Positions 47,801 through 56,892 are shown, counted from the stretch's first letter. The stretch is 64,000 nucleotides of DNA from Ampullaceana balthica (GCA_944989445.1 CALYLW010000571.1:310001-374000); one strand, 5' to 3'. Made by a program: numbers and translations. The notes: generated from the letters alone by a model not told the origin.

Positions 47801-49166
47801 TAAAATTAAACCAATAATAAAGTAGAGTTAAACGTGACACAAAGGTATTTACAAAACGAGTGTTTCTATCAACAAAATATAGTTTTGAAACTCGTAGATA
47901 TTTAATTCATAACACGTATTTAGTCGTATTTCCTTTGTAAGAAAACCGATGCTTTGATTTGCATAAGAGTAGAAGTTTTTGTTTGTGTTTTTTTTTCAAA
48001 CAGAATAACTTTAAGCATATTTTCCTCTCAAATTTGTAGTTGTTGTCGTCACAGAGCTAGAAATTATTTATTAAATTATACTATAAAAAATAAACATGTA
48101 AATAAAAACTGAACATTAAAGTTTATGTCTAATCATAGATATTTTTATAGGGAATTAATTGAGACGTTTGTTTAATAATTTTGCATAAAGAAACGCTATT
48201 TAAGTTTTAAAAAACTAACAGACACATAATGTACACTTTGTTCTCTTTGATATGTTTTTTTTTAATATTTAATTTTTATTTTATCCATTCAGTGGACCAT
48301 CAATGACCAGTGGTGAGTTTAGAGCAAGTCCTTACATGCAATTTGAAACACATGGCGAGAACGAGCAGGTGGATGACCTAGATGATAACCCTCGGGAGAA
48401 TCCAGTTGACAACGAAAACACATTTGATGAAGAAGAAGAGAATGGTAAGGCTCCTGGAATGGAAGGTACGGCCCAAGAAACGGTGCCCAAAACGATTCTA
48501 TCTGGAGACGAGACGCAAGTCGTGGCACCCGAGGGAGAGCTGGACGGCCCCAAACAGTTTGATGAGATGGACAACGGAGACGAGTCAGTGGATATCTTGG
48601 ACAGGGCCGAGCCCACGCGAATGAAAAAAGATCAGCGCGCTAGGGTTGACGAGGAGGTAGATGCCTATGACGAGAGAGATTTCGGGGATGGCATTGACGA
48701 CAAGACAGTTGCTGACAAAGAGGAAGTGTTGTACAGAACAAAGGGTAAAAACACCATTAAAAATAAGGCTGTCAAGGGCAGAGAATCAAAGAAAGAGTCG
48801 GGGGAGAGAACCAGATCTAAGATAAGTCAAGCGCGTGTACCAACTAATTACAGGAGAGCGTCTCAAGGGGGCAGTTCGACTAGAACCAGGGGCGTGAACT
48901 CACGCTCATCACGACAGAGATCATCCCGCGAGAGGGCCTCGTCAGAAGTTCGCCCCGTCTATCCTATATATCAGCCGCGAGTGTTCATCCAGGACAGAAA
49001 TATTGGCGCGATGGATTCAAAGGAGATGGCAGCAGCCCACGGGAGGAGCTTTATCGGCACGCTGGACTCTAAAGAGATGGCCGAGTCTTATGGGAGACAG
49101 GATAAACTGGCCCCGGTCAGGAGCGGCTCCAAAAAGATGAGGAGGCACTTGAGGCAGAAGAAATAA
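29812..49166 (+). CDS. Secreted mosaic protein: Reeler-like, ECM1-like CC-X-C, charged linker, anaphylatoxin-like, basic tail (10 exons)
   Basis: Joined exons: 29812-29875, 37115-37285, 37494-37725, 38104-38197, 38415-38597, 40494-40644, 41308-41435, 42586-43285, 47071-47284, 48293-49166. All junctions use GT-AG with matching phases and the total is exactly 937 codons with the stop. Visible in the 936-residue product: signal peptide 1-21; Reeler-like domain about 22-187 (Cys 32, 103, 125, 150 and 152; W145-TPP before C150; a VLVVEDSNIYF strand); CC245/246 and CC294/295, each followed after 8-9 residues by Cys, the spacing known in ECM1 and albumins; low-complexity charged region 342-574 with KRKRR at 375-379; a six-Cys module 589-640 starting and ending in CC, as in anaphylatoxin/fibulin modules; and an acidic then Arg/Ser/Lys-rich tail 646-936. 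Secretion is supported by the signal peptide; a matrix or defence role is inference. No transmembrane segment follows the signal peptide. Confidence 0.8.
31585..31844 (+). mobile_element. Non-autonomous Helitron nested in the hAT transposase
   Basis: It begins TCAATATACATAATATGCAA after an A, the same 5' end as the element at 28330, and shares a box with AGAAAG-AGCGCACCAAAT. It ends near CCGTCATTTTTG... and GTAG before T, a decayed hairpin and CTRR end. It interrupts the hAT coding region between 31580 and 31845, so it is younger than the hAT insertion. Confidence 0.6.
31845..32024. repeat. Two adjacent long palindromes sharing one loop sequence
   Basis: The first palindrome has perfect 39-bp arms at 31845-31883 and 31902-31940 around an 18-base loop. 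The second, starting at the next base, has perfect 29-bp arms at 31941-31969 and 31996-32024 around a 26-base loop. The loops share a 20-base stretch in the same orientation (AAAACACCATTACTTCAACA at 31884-31903 and 31975-31994). The right part of the second palindrome lies in the transposase reading frame, so the rest seems to be inverted-duplicated from it. Confidence 0.9.
33760..35840. other. Intron 1 sequence without recognisable features
   Basis: AT-rich, with short TA runs (about 33977-33991 and 35629-35648) and poly-A tracts near 35213-35240 and 35430-35450. Frames of 60-82 codons here show no family resemblance. Confidence 0.5.
35845..36665 (-). pseudogene. 5'-truncated non-LTR retrotransposon: reverse transcriptase to C-terminus
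   Basis: The minus strand contains the catalytic motif of reverse transcriptase, LRYADDTVLIAKSEEEL (near 36560-36610), preceded by GVAGISVGGYNL and an in-frame stop. Then come LLDKIVKES, LTNKSISMEVRNRVLQCC, FQGCEAWTVTNELQKRLEACE and FKHIMRRGRL...GKIEGKRDLG, ending in a YASGHST-stop terminus near 35850. That order is typical of the RT-thumb-to-C-terminus part of animal LINEs. There are several frameshifts. It lies antisense in intron 1. Confidence 0.85.
36790..36912 (-). mobile_element. Possible MITE end in intron 1
   Basis: Read on the minus strand it begins CACTGGCGTAGCCAGTATTT and runs into GGGGGAGGGAG, a common style of DNA-transposon end in animal genomes. The second end is not recognised. 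Confidence 0.25.
37115..37285 (+). CDS. Exon 2: start of Reeler-like domain
   Basis: The acceptor CCTTTAG precedes it and the donor is G|GTGAGT. It encodes residues 22-78, including Cys32 in a DDVCINSLTPP context, which resembles the first conserved cysteine of Reeler domains, and an SLHFSEHIPNGALPAG segment. Phase 1 on both sides means it could be skipped without a frame change. Confidence 0.8.
37494..37725 (+). CDS. Exon 3: core of Reeler-like domain
   Basis: Acceptor TACATTGCAG, donor AA|GTAAGT. It encodes residues 79-156. Cys103, Cys125, Cys150 and Cys152 and the LLWTPPSCGCVVF segment at 143-155 resemble the Reeler pattern of a Trp-x-Ala/Pro-Pro turn followed by a cysteine and a beta strand. 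The GC content here is clearly above that of the flanking introns. Confidence 0.8.
38104..38197 (+). CDS. Exon 4: end of Reeler-like domain
   Basis: Acceptor CCCAACAG, donor AGG|GTGAGT, phase 2 to 0. It encodes residues 156-187, with a VLVVEDSNIYFTDN strand and then a TVCVKKR end. It completes the Reeler-like fold together with exons 2 and 3. Confidence 0.75.
38415..38597 (+). CDS. Exon 5: first CC unit; weak donor and alternative stop
   Basis: Acceptor TCCTACAG. It encodes residues 188-248 and ends with CCNK. The donor needed to join exon 6 in phase is AAG|GTTGTC, a weak site. If not used, the frame continues for four residues (VVQS) to TAA at 38610-38612, followed within five bases by AATAAA (38617-38622). 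That gives a 252-residue product containing only the Reeler-like part and the first CC. Both forms may be made. Confidence 0.7.
38617..38622 (+). terminator. Candidate intronic polyadenylation signal (short isoform)
   Basis: AATAAA lies directly after the in-frame TAA that ends the unspliced form of exon 5. In AT-rich DNA such hexamers are common by chance, but the tight coupling to the stop and the weak donor make it a credible end for a short transcript. Confidence 0.4.
38625..40490. other. Intron 5, nothing recognised
   Basis: AT-rich sequence with no coding resemblance or clear repeat. Confidence 0.5.
40494..40644 (+). CDS. Exon 6: second CC unit
   Basis: Acceptor CCCCTAAAG, donor TTAG|GTGAGT, phase 0 to 1. 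It encodes residues 249-298, with AEHKDKMNCF completing the CC-X9-C spacing begun in exon 5, then RIDRFCGDG, and ending in RERECCHIL (CC at 294/295). Confidence 0.75.
41308..41435 (+). CDS. Exon 7: end of the CC-X-C region
   Basis: Acceptor ATCTCCAG, donor AAG|GTAGG. It encodes residues 299-341. GEHRYQCFN gives CC-X8-C with the preceding exon. The rest is acidic (DYSLDDTDPANDLAIFVFPK) and has an N-glycosylation sequon in TGTNETF. Confidence 0.75.
41970..42195 (+). mobile_element. 3' part of a tRNA-derived SINE
   Basis: Aligns by eye with the body and tail of the SINE at 62179-62450. Shared landmarks are GTGCCTGAGT versus GTCCCTGAGT, AATGTGTACCTGACA versus AATGGGTACCTAACA, GTGAACGCATCGTCAATTGCC versus GTGAATGCTGCATCACTTGCC, and the tail CTTCTGTTCAGAAAGAGTGTC versus CTTCTGCATAGAAGGAGCGTC. 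The tRNA-like head is missing. It lies in intron 7. Confidence 0.6.
42586..43285 (+). CDS. Exon 8: charged Ser/Lys/Glu/Arg-rich linker with internal repeat
   Basis: Acceptor CCCTTCTACAG, donor TTAA|GTAAGT. At 700 bp it is the second longest exon (residues 342-574). It contains no cysteine and is of low complexity. A repeated motif occurs at about 381-401 and 511-531: a Ser/Arg-start, E-L/M-x-GFGG-L/F-SSDR-D/E-x-D/E-PRT. A KRKRR run at 375-379 is a plausible proprotein-convertase site. The extended, presumably disordered, polyampholytic character suits a matrix or mineral-associated linker, which is inference. Confidence 0.75.
43450..43610 (+). repeat. Dispersed repeat copy A (pair with 49795-49957)
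   Basis: About 150 bp, including TTACAGCTCATAACACATAA and AAAAAGATTGACTATTTCTT, recur at 49795-49957 in the same orientation with an estimated 85-90% identity. This copy lies in intron 8, just outside the Helitron. Confidence 0.7.
44160..44420. repeat. About 80-90 bp tandem repeat near the Helitron 3' end (three copies)
   Basis: ATAACAAAGAAATGTA-type starts followed by an AATACT and then an AATAGAAAA segment and ATTGCC-TGAACACAATACGAT ends recur near 44165, 44255 and 44337. The array lies between the helicase end and the 3' terminus. Confidence 0.6.
44417..46478 (-). pseudogene. Helitron-encoded PIF1-like helicase, frameshifted
   Basis: In order: an Arg-rich N-terminal piece (46050-46478; RRRNEHNRNRRRTE ... 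RDTTLTAWFKLN), a link at about 45870-45970 (CENLGLPVPPSHVEDIHDS), Walker A GPGGSGKTY (45612-45875), motif II IIIWDES and LGGDFRQTLPVV (44604-45545), and the C-terminal AFAMTINKSQGQTLDKVGIY ... LYVAFSRVR part (44417-44752). At least three frame changes separate them. The Rep domain that normally lies between the Arg-rich and TAWFKLN parts is absent. The helicase would unwind the donor strand during rolling-circle transposition. Confidence 0.85.
46800..46870. repeat. GCGCGCCTTTT-type short tandem repeat near the Helitron 5' end
   Basis: Five variants of GCGCRCCTTTTTT (about 12-16 bp each) lie about 40-100 bases inside the 5' end of the Helitron. Confidence 0.7.
47071..47284 (+). CDS. Exon 9: anaphylatoxin/fibulin-like six-cysteine module
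   Basis: Acceptor TCATTTCAG, donor CAG|GTGGGT. It encodes residues 574-646. The order TTCCKAG ... RNECG ... VKTCRDQFRLCCMEKAI gives CC, C, C and CC in the layout of complement anaphylatoxin domains and the N-terminal modules of fibulins, including the conserved C-x3-F-x2-CC end. The intron before it contains the Helitron. Confidence 0.8.
47290..48290. other. Intron 9, nothing recognised
   Basis: AT-rich sequence without family resemblance. Confidence 0.5.
48293..49166 (+). CDS. Exon 10: acidic then basic C-terminal tail and stop
   Basis: Acceptor ATCCATTCAG. It encodes residues 646-936. The first half is rich in Asp/Glu (for example VDDLDDNPRENPVDNE) and the second half in Arg/Ser/Lys. The end carries a duplicated short motif, MDSKEMAAAHGR (886-897) and LDSKEMAESYGR (903-914), and then a KKMRRHLRQKK terminus. 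No cysteines. It resembles charged tails of secreted matrix proteins but matches no named family I recognise. Confidence 0.8.
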
Positions 49167-49185
49167 ATTGCTGTTGGTATTTTTC

Positions 49186-49191
49186 ATTAAA
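49186..49191 (+). terminator. Candidate polyadenylation signal
   Basis: ATTAAA lies 20 bases after the stop codon. Another AATAAA overlaps the stop at 49162-49167. The former is the better placed variant signal. Confidence 0.45.
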
Positions 49192-49794
49192 GTTTCTTCA
49201 ATTTTATTAATGATTAACAGAGAATTGCATTTATTAGACTATGATTGCGTCCTGGATGATACATTGATTTTTATCAGATGAGCACATTATTTGGGAAGGT
49301 TATTATAAAACTGTTGTAAGCATTTATAACATCAATATTTACAAGAGTAATATTTATACAACTGTTACAATCATTTAATATTAAAGAGAATAAAAGCACA
49401 TTTTTATAGGTGATGATCAACTTTTTTTGTTTTGAAATTTCTTAAACAAGCTTATTTAGTTAAATTAAACAACATCACCCACATATGCACGACAAAGTGC
49501 ATGATTGATGTATGCAAATATTAGCAATCAAGGCTTTCTTAAGTCTCCGTTTTGACGAGTTCACGCATAACATCTATTCATTATAGTTAAAATAAATAAC
49601 TCGTAAAAACAGAGCTTTTGACTATAAATCCCAACGCGCATAACTCAAAATAAAGTATTGGAAGAAATACTGCACCAAAAATAACTCGTTTTGAACGTCA
49701 GCGTAAACGTGTTCAATATGATTGGTTGTAGGAGTCATATGTGTTTGAGGGACCAATCGCCATCGAAAACCGGGCAGAAGGGACAGAAAATTGC

Positions 49795-49957
49795 CTTTTA
49801 TTATTATAGATTACAGCTCATAACACATAAAGTGCTTAAAAGTATACAATCTACATTAATAGTTAGCCGTTTGTGGTGAGAATAATAAAAAGATTGACTA
49901 TTTCTTTTCACACGTTAATAACAACATAATTCAGTATGGGTTTGAAAACATTTGCAC
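49795..49957 (+). repeat. Dispersed repeat copy B (pair with 43450-43610)
   Basis: See copy A for the shared landmarks. Just upstream, at 49665-49720, a TACTGCACCAAAAATAA...GAACGTC...GTTCAAT segment also occurs inside the Helitron at 44058-44105. This copy is probably part of a larger decayed Helitron-related element. Confidence 0.65.
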
Positions 49958-49959
49958 TG

Positions 49960-52900
49960 GTTTGACGATTTCACGCATGACATCTAACCACCTGACTGAG
50001 GATTATCTTTTTTTTTAAAATCTCATTGTCTCCTTGTGATTGAATCAGAAACACAAATTTAATTACTCTTGATCTTTGTAGAATGTGTACAGTCTTAAGA
50101 TTGCTTATTTTCATACTTTAAAAAAAATGTATAAATTATAGAGGGGAAAATGCATAAATGCTATATTTAATTGCTCTGATTGTAGATCTTCTTTCTTAAA
50201 CCCGGAGGCATGTATTCCCCTTACTTCTCTTATAAACAAGTCCAACGTTTAAACCACTACATGTCTCTCTGAGACGGAGACTAAGATTTACAAAGTTGGC
50301 CTGTGGATTACGTCAACGCATATTCTTACCTTACGTGATGGTGACTCACACAACATTATCATAATACACTCGGTTGTTCAGTGGTTGTAAAAATGTTGAT
50401 GAATACCAAGTTTAGATAGTAATTTCATGTAGGAATCAAAACGGATATTATAGAAAACAAATATTACACCCATAATTGTATTAACATCGCTCGTCTCTTT
50501 CGACTTGATCAATTAGATATTATTTCCTGTTTCATCATCAGCGAAGGGTTATATGCATTTTTTGTATGACTGCAAGAACTCACTAAGCAACAGATTGTTT
50601 CATCAAAGTTTAAATAATTAGTCTGTTAAAATTACGAAAATTGAGAATTTGTAATCTCTGATATTACGTTTAGTGATATAACAATATAATGTTAGACAGG
50701 TGGTACGATGTCTGTAATTTAAAATAATAAGTTATGTGAAACAGATTTTAAAAAAAAAGAAGATATGTTGCTGAAGTACTGTTGGGTTGAAGAAACTTTA
50801 TTTGAGTTTAAGAAAATGCCTGGATTCCGATATCTGAAAGGTCCCAATCCGATGAGGTAAATACCTGAACAAGAAAGTTTATTATTAGCAGCTATTTACA
50901 TTTATTTATAAAAGACGAAAATCTTTGAGGTTAAAAAACATTTTTTTAACAAAATGAAATAAATTAAAAAATATAAAATGTCCCTTGACCATTGAAATTT
51001 TGCTAACAAAGATTTATGGTATAATGCCAAGATTCGTGATGAAAGGGATCCTCGTTATTAATAGCATTTAATTATAAGTTTCATTCGTCGCCACACATTC
51101 TTCGGACACAAATTTCTTGGTTACATTATTACATTTGGCTACTTTCTGGGAGAAAAAAAAAGATCCACGTTATACTGTACGAATGCTGTTGAGTTGGGGG
51201 GGGGTTTCCGGGGGAAAAGGTGGGGGGGATGAAGTGGAAGGTCTAACGTCAACCTGGTTACGACTTGCCCCACATCAGGTTTCTAATAAAACACAAACTT
51301 GTCTCAGTTGTCTGCTCTGCGTTGTCTCCTCCAGGTGAACGGCCTGTTGTCTGTAGTGGTGAATAGAAGTAGAGTGAAATAATAGGATAAATACGTAGTG
51401 ACCATCAAGTGTGTTGTAAGAATAGAAATTTCATCACAATTGTAAAAATAAGACGAAAAAAAGTTCAGAGAATTGTGTTAAACATGTGAGCTGTGGAGAT
51501 ACGTTAAGTTTTCTGAAATATTTCTAAATAAGGGTGATGAAAATAACTGCGTCATGATCATGTCAGTCTAGGGCTATATTCGGCTCTATTGTTAAAACTT
51601 GACAAAACGTGTATTTTTTTAAAACAACAGCTTATGATGTAACACTAGACCTCAAAATGGAGATGGACTCAATTAGGCCACGTTTAGGCAGGCACTTTTT
51701 GGATCCAACAAATTAAAGATACGTCGATTAAGAGTTGGAAATATTAGCGTTTGATAATTAAAAGCCATTGGATATTTTCCGACAGAAAATTTAGAAGGAA
51801 ACGTCAAATACATGGGATTATTCGAGTCAGAGGTAAAGTAAGGACGATACATCTAGTGATGTGAAGGTTACTGCATGAATTTATTGATTTAGTGTTTTGT
51901 TCTTGGAGAATTTAGTAAATTTATTAAAATCCTTAATACATTTGACGAAAAGAAGCTTTTGCAACAAATCAAGATATCTAATTACACTTATACGAGCTTG
52001 GAAGGTGTGGGAGCAAAATCGATGTAAATTTCATAACCACAATTGACATTATTGTTAATTTATTTATTGAGCCTTAAAATAGATTATCTAAATTTTTCTT
52101 TTTAACAATGAAAAGCTACCAAGTCAAATCATTTAAATATATTATAATATTATATTCAGTTCTCCTTGAATCTTGTAAAATGACCAAAAAACTACTGACT
52201 TCATGACTTATGACTTTTTTCCCATCGTGCGCTTGTATAATCTTCCATGCCTCAGCTCTCAATCTCACATCCTGCCATATATTACCTACAATAAATGCAC
52301 TTAGCTAACAAAATTATGCGACAACAAAGTGATCCGAACTTTCCAGCTGACGTAAACGGGGACAGATTTCTCGTTAACTGTCCGAGCTCGCAGGTTGAAA
52401 TAGAAAAGGTGTCAGCGCTGTCTGGGCCTTTAAAAAATTACAGTCTCTAGCACTGCACACAGGACGCGGCTCTGACTTGCGTAACAAATGATCTTGTCAA
52501 CATTGACAGTGGAACAGTTTTGAATAACTTAAAGAGAGCGAAGTAACGTGAGACTATTCAGAATTTAAGAATGTATTTTAAACACATGAAAATAAATAAA
52601 TGAATATAAAAGTGTGAGGCTGCGTGGAATTTATTCTGATTGTTTTTTTCTCCGAGTTTAATTCCTTTAGGAACAACAGGTGATCTCGAAATGTTTTAAT
52701 AATACATCAACCAGAAGTTACATGGTTATAATTTGTGTACTGCATACACGAAACTCTACTTCTAATCCTGTTTGCACGGTCCTTATCACTCTTTTCATTA
52801 AATAAACGAAATTCAAAATTGAGTAAAATGAAAATTGTTAGTTAAAATTACATATATATGATTTTAAAGATTAAGGAATTAGTTCTTTTATGGTGGATAC

Positions 52901-53370
52901 ATCAGCTACATCGTCTGTTATATGCTGCCCCCCTCCCCCATCAAATGGTTACCTATGAGCAAAGGCGCCTCTTAAGGGAATAACCTCAGCATAAGACTTG
53001 AAATGCGAAAGTACCCCCCCCCCTTTTTTTTCCTTTAGTGCCCTTGGACTAGAATACCGTTTTCATCCCTTCCCTAGCGGTGGGCATGTGTAGAACAAAT
53101 TGAGTTTCATAGACAACGTTTAAAATAATTTTTTTTTAAAATAGAACTTGTATGGATAAAATCAGCATTTTGTTTAAGCGTATCTATTAACGATTTACAA
53201 TTAAAAGAATTAGGTTTACACGGGAAATGATACATGTTATGTTTTTCTCAAAGAGAGAACTCTACTTCATGAGGTATAACAATTTTGTGGAAAATATTAT
53301 TTCATGATTTATTATAGCCTCCTAGGACTCCAATAGATGACTTCTGTACTAAAAATATTGACATTGTTTA
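49960..53370. other. Intergenic stretch, no gene recognised
   Basis: AT-rich with a G-run near 51195-51225 and poly-A/T tracts. The block 52300-52560 is more balanced in composition and could hold a first exon or promoter of the gene represented at 57979, but I see no coding sequence there and make no call. Confidence 0.45.
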
Positions 53371-53627
53371 TTATAACCGTTATATGGCATTGTTGCCTAC
53401 AGGCAACATTATGCACACACATATATTTCAATCATAAGAACTAAAAAAAATATATCTCCATAATTCATACAAATTACAGGGTTTATGTTCATGTCTATAA
53501 CTTCATTATTGCTACAAGTGATATTAATTTAGTTATATTGTTGATATTTTTTATTTAATGACAAAACATTCAAGGTTTTCTTTGTAAAATCAAATTTTAT
53601 TGAAACTAATAGGAAATGATTAGAAAA

Positions 53628-55517
53628 TTATTTGACAAATAGTCTAAAACAGTTTTTGGCGGGGGTCAAACACAGGTAGGTATCACACTTTTCACATATT
53701 AATTTTGGTGTGCCTGAACAGCCAGGGTATTTGCATCTCCCCTTTTTTCCCTCAAATTTTGGCCAATGTCCAACATCATCAGTTCTAACTGCCTTCTCGG
53801 GTACAGCACTCATTGGCCCTTTTCTCTTTTTAGCCACAGGTAGCCCTTCTGTATCTAGAGAAGGCCTTCCCCTTTTTCCTGCTCCAATTTTTGTCAGACA
53901 TTCTGCATGCTAATTTTAAAAACAAGCAAGGCATGCTGACCTCTACTGGCAATGTTTAACAAATTTGCTTCTCTTCTATAAATCATCCAAGCTTGAACAA
54001 CCATGCTGTCTAGGACATGCCAAATAACCCGATGGTACCATTTCTTTGATCTGACGGGGATTCTGTAGAGAGCCAGCAGTGAGTCCAGTTAATCCACTCC
54101 TCCCATGAATTTGTTATATATAGACACCACTTTAGGCTGCTGAACTTCAACATACTGGTTAATTTATTTTTGTCCCAGCGCTACGCAGTGCCTATAGGAT
54201 TCACTGCACCATAAGTGCTTGGAAGCACTACCCCCCTATTGTCAAACCATTTGACAACATTGAGGGGTGCACCATTCATCAATCCTGTCTTTAGGACCAA
54301 AGCTCCTCTTCCTTGCTTTTTTTATTCAGCATCAGTGGGAAGAGTACAACCTAGTAGTCGATTGCTTCTCACTGTTCCAACACATGCTATACGCCTATTG
54401 TATAGTGTAGCCATCAGCTCAACACTTGTAAACCAATTATCGAAATAAACCTGATGCCAAACTCCTCTGGGTATAGGCTGCAATAGATTCAAAATTATAT
54501 TTCCAGAGGCCTTTAGATCTGACTCTCCCTCTATTGGCCTTATTGTTCCAGTATAAAATTGAAAATGGTGGATAATGTCATCAATTCCTGATAAAACATA
54601 AATTTTATATTCCCATTCACGTGGCTTCTTTGGGTTGTATGTTCTAAGCGAAGACCGACCCTTGAAAGGAATGACCTGCTCGTCAATACTTAGTTTCTCT
54701 ACTGGCACAACACTTTTAAATGTATCATTAAATTAAAAAAAAATTGACAAATTTTTAATAGTTTGTTAGTACATAGCTGTGGTATGGTTGTGTTGTCGTT
54801 GAAGTGCAGTGCACTTTTGATGGCTTCAAATCTGTTGATTGTCATTAGATCTGCTATCTTATTATATCTGATGTTTCTGCACCAGTACATGCGAGCATGT
54901 GGACCTTTCATTTAGCTCATCATAAATAAAATTCCGATGAACTGTTCAAGCTCCTAACAGGTCACATTGAGAGCCTTGTTTACATTTTTTTAAATTGCAT
55001 ATATATTGCTCTGTTGCACAATATTCTCGAGCATTTCCTTATCAAGAATTTTCTGGAAATACTCTATCGGCTCTTGAATAGAAGTTACAGCTGGTTGTTC
55101 CCTTCCAGTAAATATTGGTTCAACAAAGGGAACAATGTCATGAGCAGTCTCTTTCCAAATTGGCCGTCTTGCTGTTGTAGCAGTGGCAGATGTCGAGGTT
55201 GAAGTGCCATCCGGATCTTCATCCGAATCATCAGATTAAGTCTGAGACAGTTATGAAAATATTAATTAAAATAATGTATTTATTGTAAATAAATAATTTA
55301 TAATATAAATTTCTTTTCCACTGTTCTAACTGTAAGGGGAACTAAATATTACATAAGAAAGAAAGGAGAAGCATAAATTACCAACAGGAAGGGTGACATC
55401 ATTATCTGGAACATAATCATCATCTTCGTAAGATAACTCACTGTCTTCACTGTCATCAGGAATGTCTCTAATTTGGACTGCATTTCGTGGCTTGCCATGA
55501 AATCTTGCGGGGTTCAT
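53628..55517 (-). pseudogene. piggyBac transposase remnant
   Basis: Order on the minus strand: an acidic N-terminus (55385-55517; IPDDSEDSELSYEDDDYVPD), a segment at 54699-54911 (RYNKIADLMTINRFEAIKSALHF), then the catalytic core at 54322-54708 with KLSIDEQVIPFKGRSSLRTY (first Asp) and VYFDNWFTS (second Asp). A frame-shifted piece near 54230-54280 reads VKWFDNRG (third Asp), and the cysteine-rich zinc-binding tail is at 53628-53837 (CKYPGCSGTPKLICEKCDTYLC). All three catalytic Asp positions can be seen, but stops and frameshifts between them mean no active enzyme. Confidence 0.85.
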
Positions 55518-56690
55518 TCTATATAAGTATAAATCAATAAAAGCCTTTTATTTTTATTCTCACAATTTCATTTTCATTTCGGCCTATAATTATTATGTGT
55601 CAATTTTGTAATAAAGCATAATTGGAGAGCAATTTTTCAGGAAATATTGTAACTAAATAATAACATTAGTTTAATAGTTCATTATAAAAAAAGAATATTC
55701 CTGCTATATTATAAAAAGACCACAATCTAAACTATAAAACTATTAAACCAATGTAAACTCAGTGTCCAAAATTTGGTCATTATGCTCATGATGATGCAAC
55801 AAAGGTTTAGAGTTTGATAAATCCAACTACAGTAACATTTCCTTTGTGAAAACTGTATTACTAAATAATATAAACCATAAGTGATATATATATAAATAAA
55901 TCATCATATACTTACATTTTATGAATATTGTGTTTGATAATGAAATTTGTCAAATTTCCGAAGTAGTAAAAAATGGTAAGACCACTTGAAAACTCAGCTA
56001 TCTAACAACGTGTGCTAAACGAGCAATGGCTAAATAGGTCAAACGGAATTGAAAATACTGCAAGATAAAGGCGAGATAATTCAACTTTAATATTCTCATG
56101 AAATGAAATAGTAGGACGCTTTTTAATTAAATCCCTTAGATTAACTTCACCGCCGTCTCTGTCTTGGGCCCGCCCGCCCGCGGAAAAACAGAAGTAAAAA
56201 TGACCCACTTCCCGTGAAGCCATCGAGCTGAAATTTGGCACACGGACCCTAGTCACCTAACAATGCATCATATCAAAATTTCAGATCGATTGAACGTACC
56301 GTAAGTAAATTAATACATTTTTAGTTTATCTATATAAACTATATGTAGTGGTCGTTTACATTTTACGGGTCACTTGACTTCACCCCAGCCACAGTTGAAC
56401 ACATCTCGTGTTTTAACCAGGTGTACCGGTGTGCTTTTGTTTACATTTTGCGTGTCACGCTGAGCTCGGTCCAGCGATCGGTGACAAGACCTTATCCCTC
56501 TCCCACCCCCCCCCCTGTGTTAAAAGCAAATTTGAGTTAAGACAGATTCAGTCTGTAAATATTTGTCGCATTTGAACATAATCAATGCTTTTAGTTATGT
56601 CTCATATATAAGGGATTTATAGTCAAAAGCTTTGTTTTTACGGGTTTGTTTTATTGGTATGTTGCCTATGGGCGACATTATGCAGTAGAG

Positions 56691-56878
56691 CAGTGCTTCT
56701 CAAAGTGGTGGTCCGCAAACCGGTGCCGGTCCGTGGCCCATCCGATTCCGGTCCGCAGGTGTTACCAAGAAAGGACATTTCGCTACCACGTCAGTACAGG
56801 AAAAATAGTTCACCGGTCCGTGGTGCATTGGAAAAAATTCCTGCGGGTCCGCAATGCTAAAAAGTTTGAGAAGCACTG
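56691..56878. mobile_element. 188-bp hAT MITE with perfect target duplication
   Basis: The ends are CAGTGCTTCTCAAAGT and AGTTTGAGAAGCACTG, a near-perfect inverted repeat. The 8-bp duplications CAGTAGAG lie at 56683-56690 and 56879-56886. It has no coding capacity. It sits inside the right end of the piggyBac element and is therefore younger. Confidence 0.9.
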
Positions 56879-56892
56879 CAGTAGAGGGTTTA

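Larger units (their letters stand above)
53377..56888 (-). mobile_element. Decayed piggyBac transposon
   Basis: The proposed left end is CCGTTATATGGCATTGTTGC. The proposed right end read inward, with the nested MITE removed, is CCCTCTACTGCATAATGTCG, an imperfect inverted repeat running into a shared TTGCC...GGCAA palindrome (about 53393 and 56658). The flanks, ATAA on the left and TTTA on the right, could be decayed TTAA targets. The element is 3.5 kb including a 196-bp insertion. The termini are less certain than the transposase. Confidence 0.65.
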
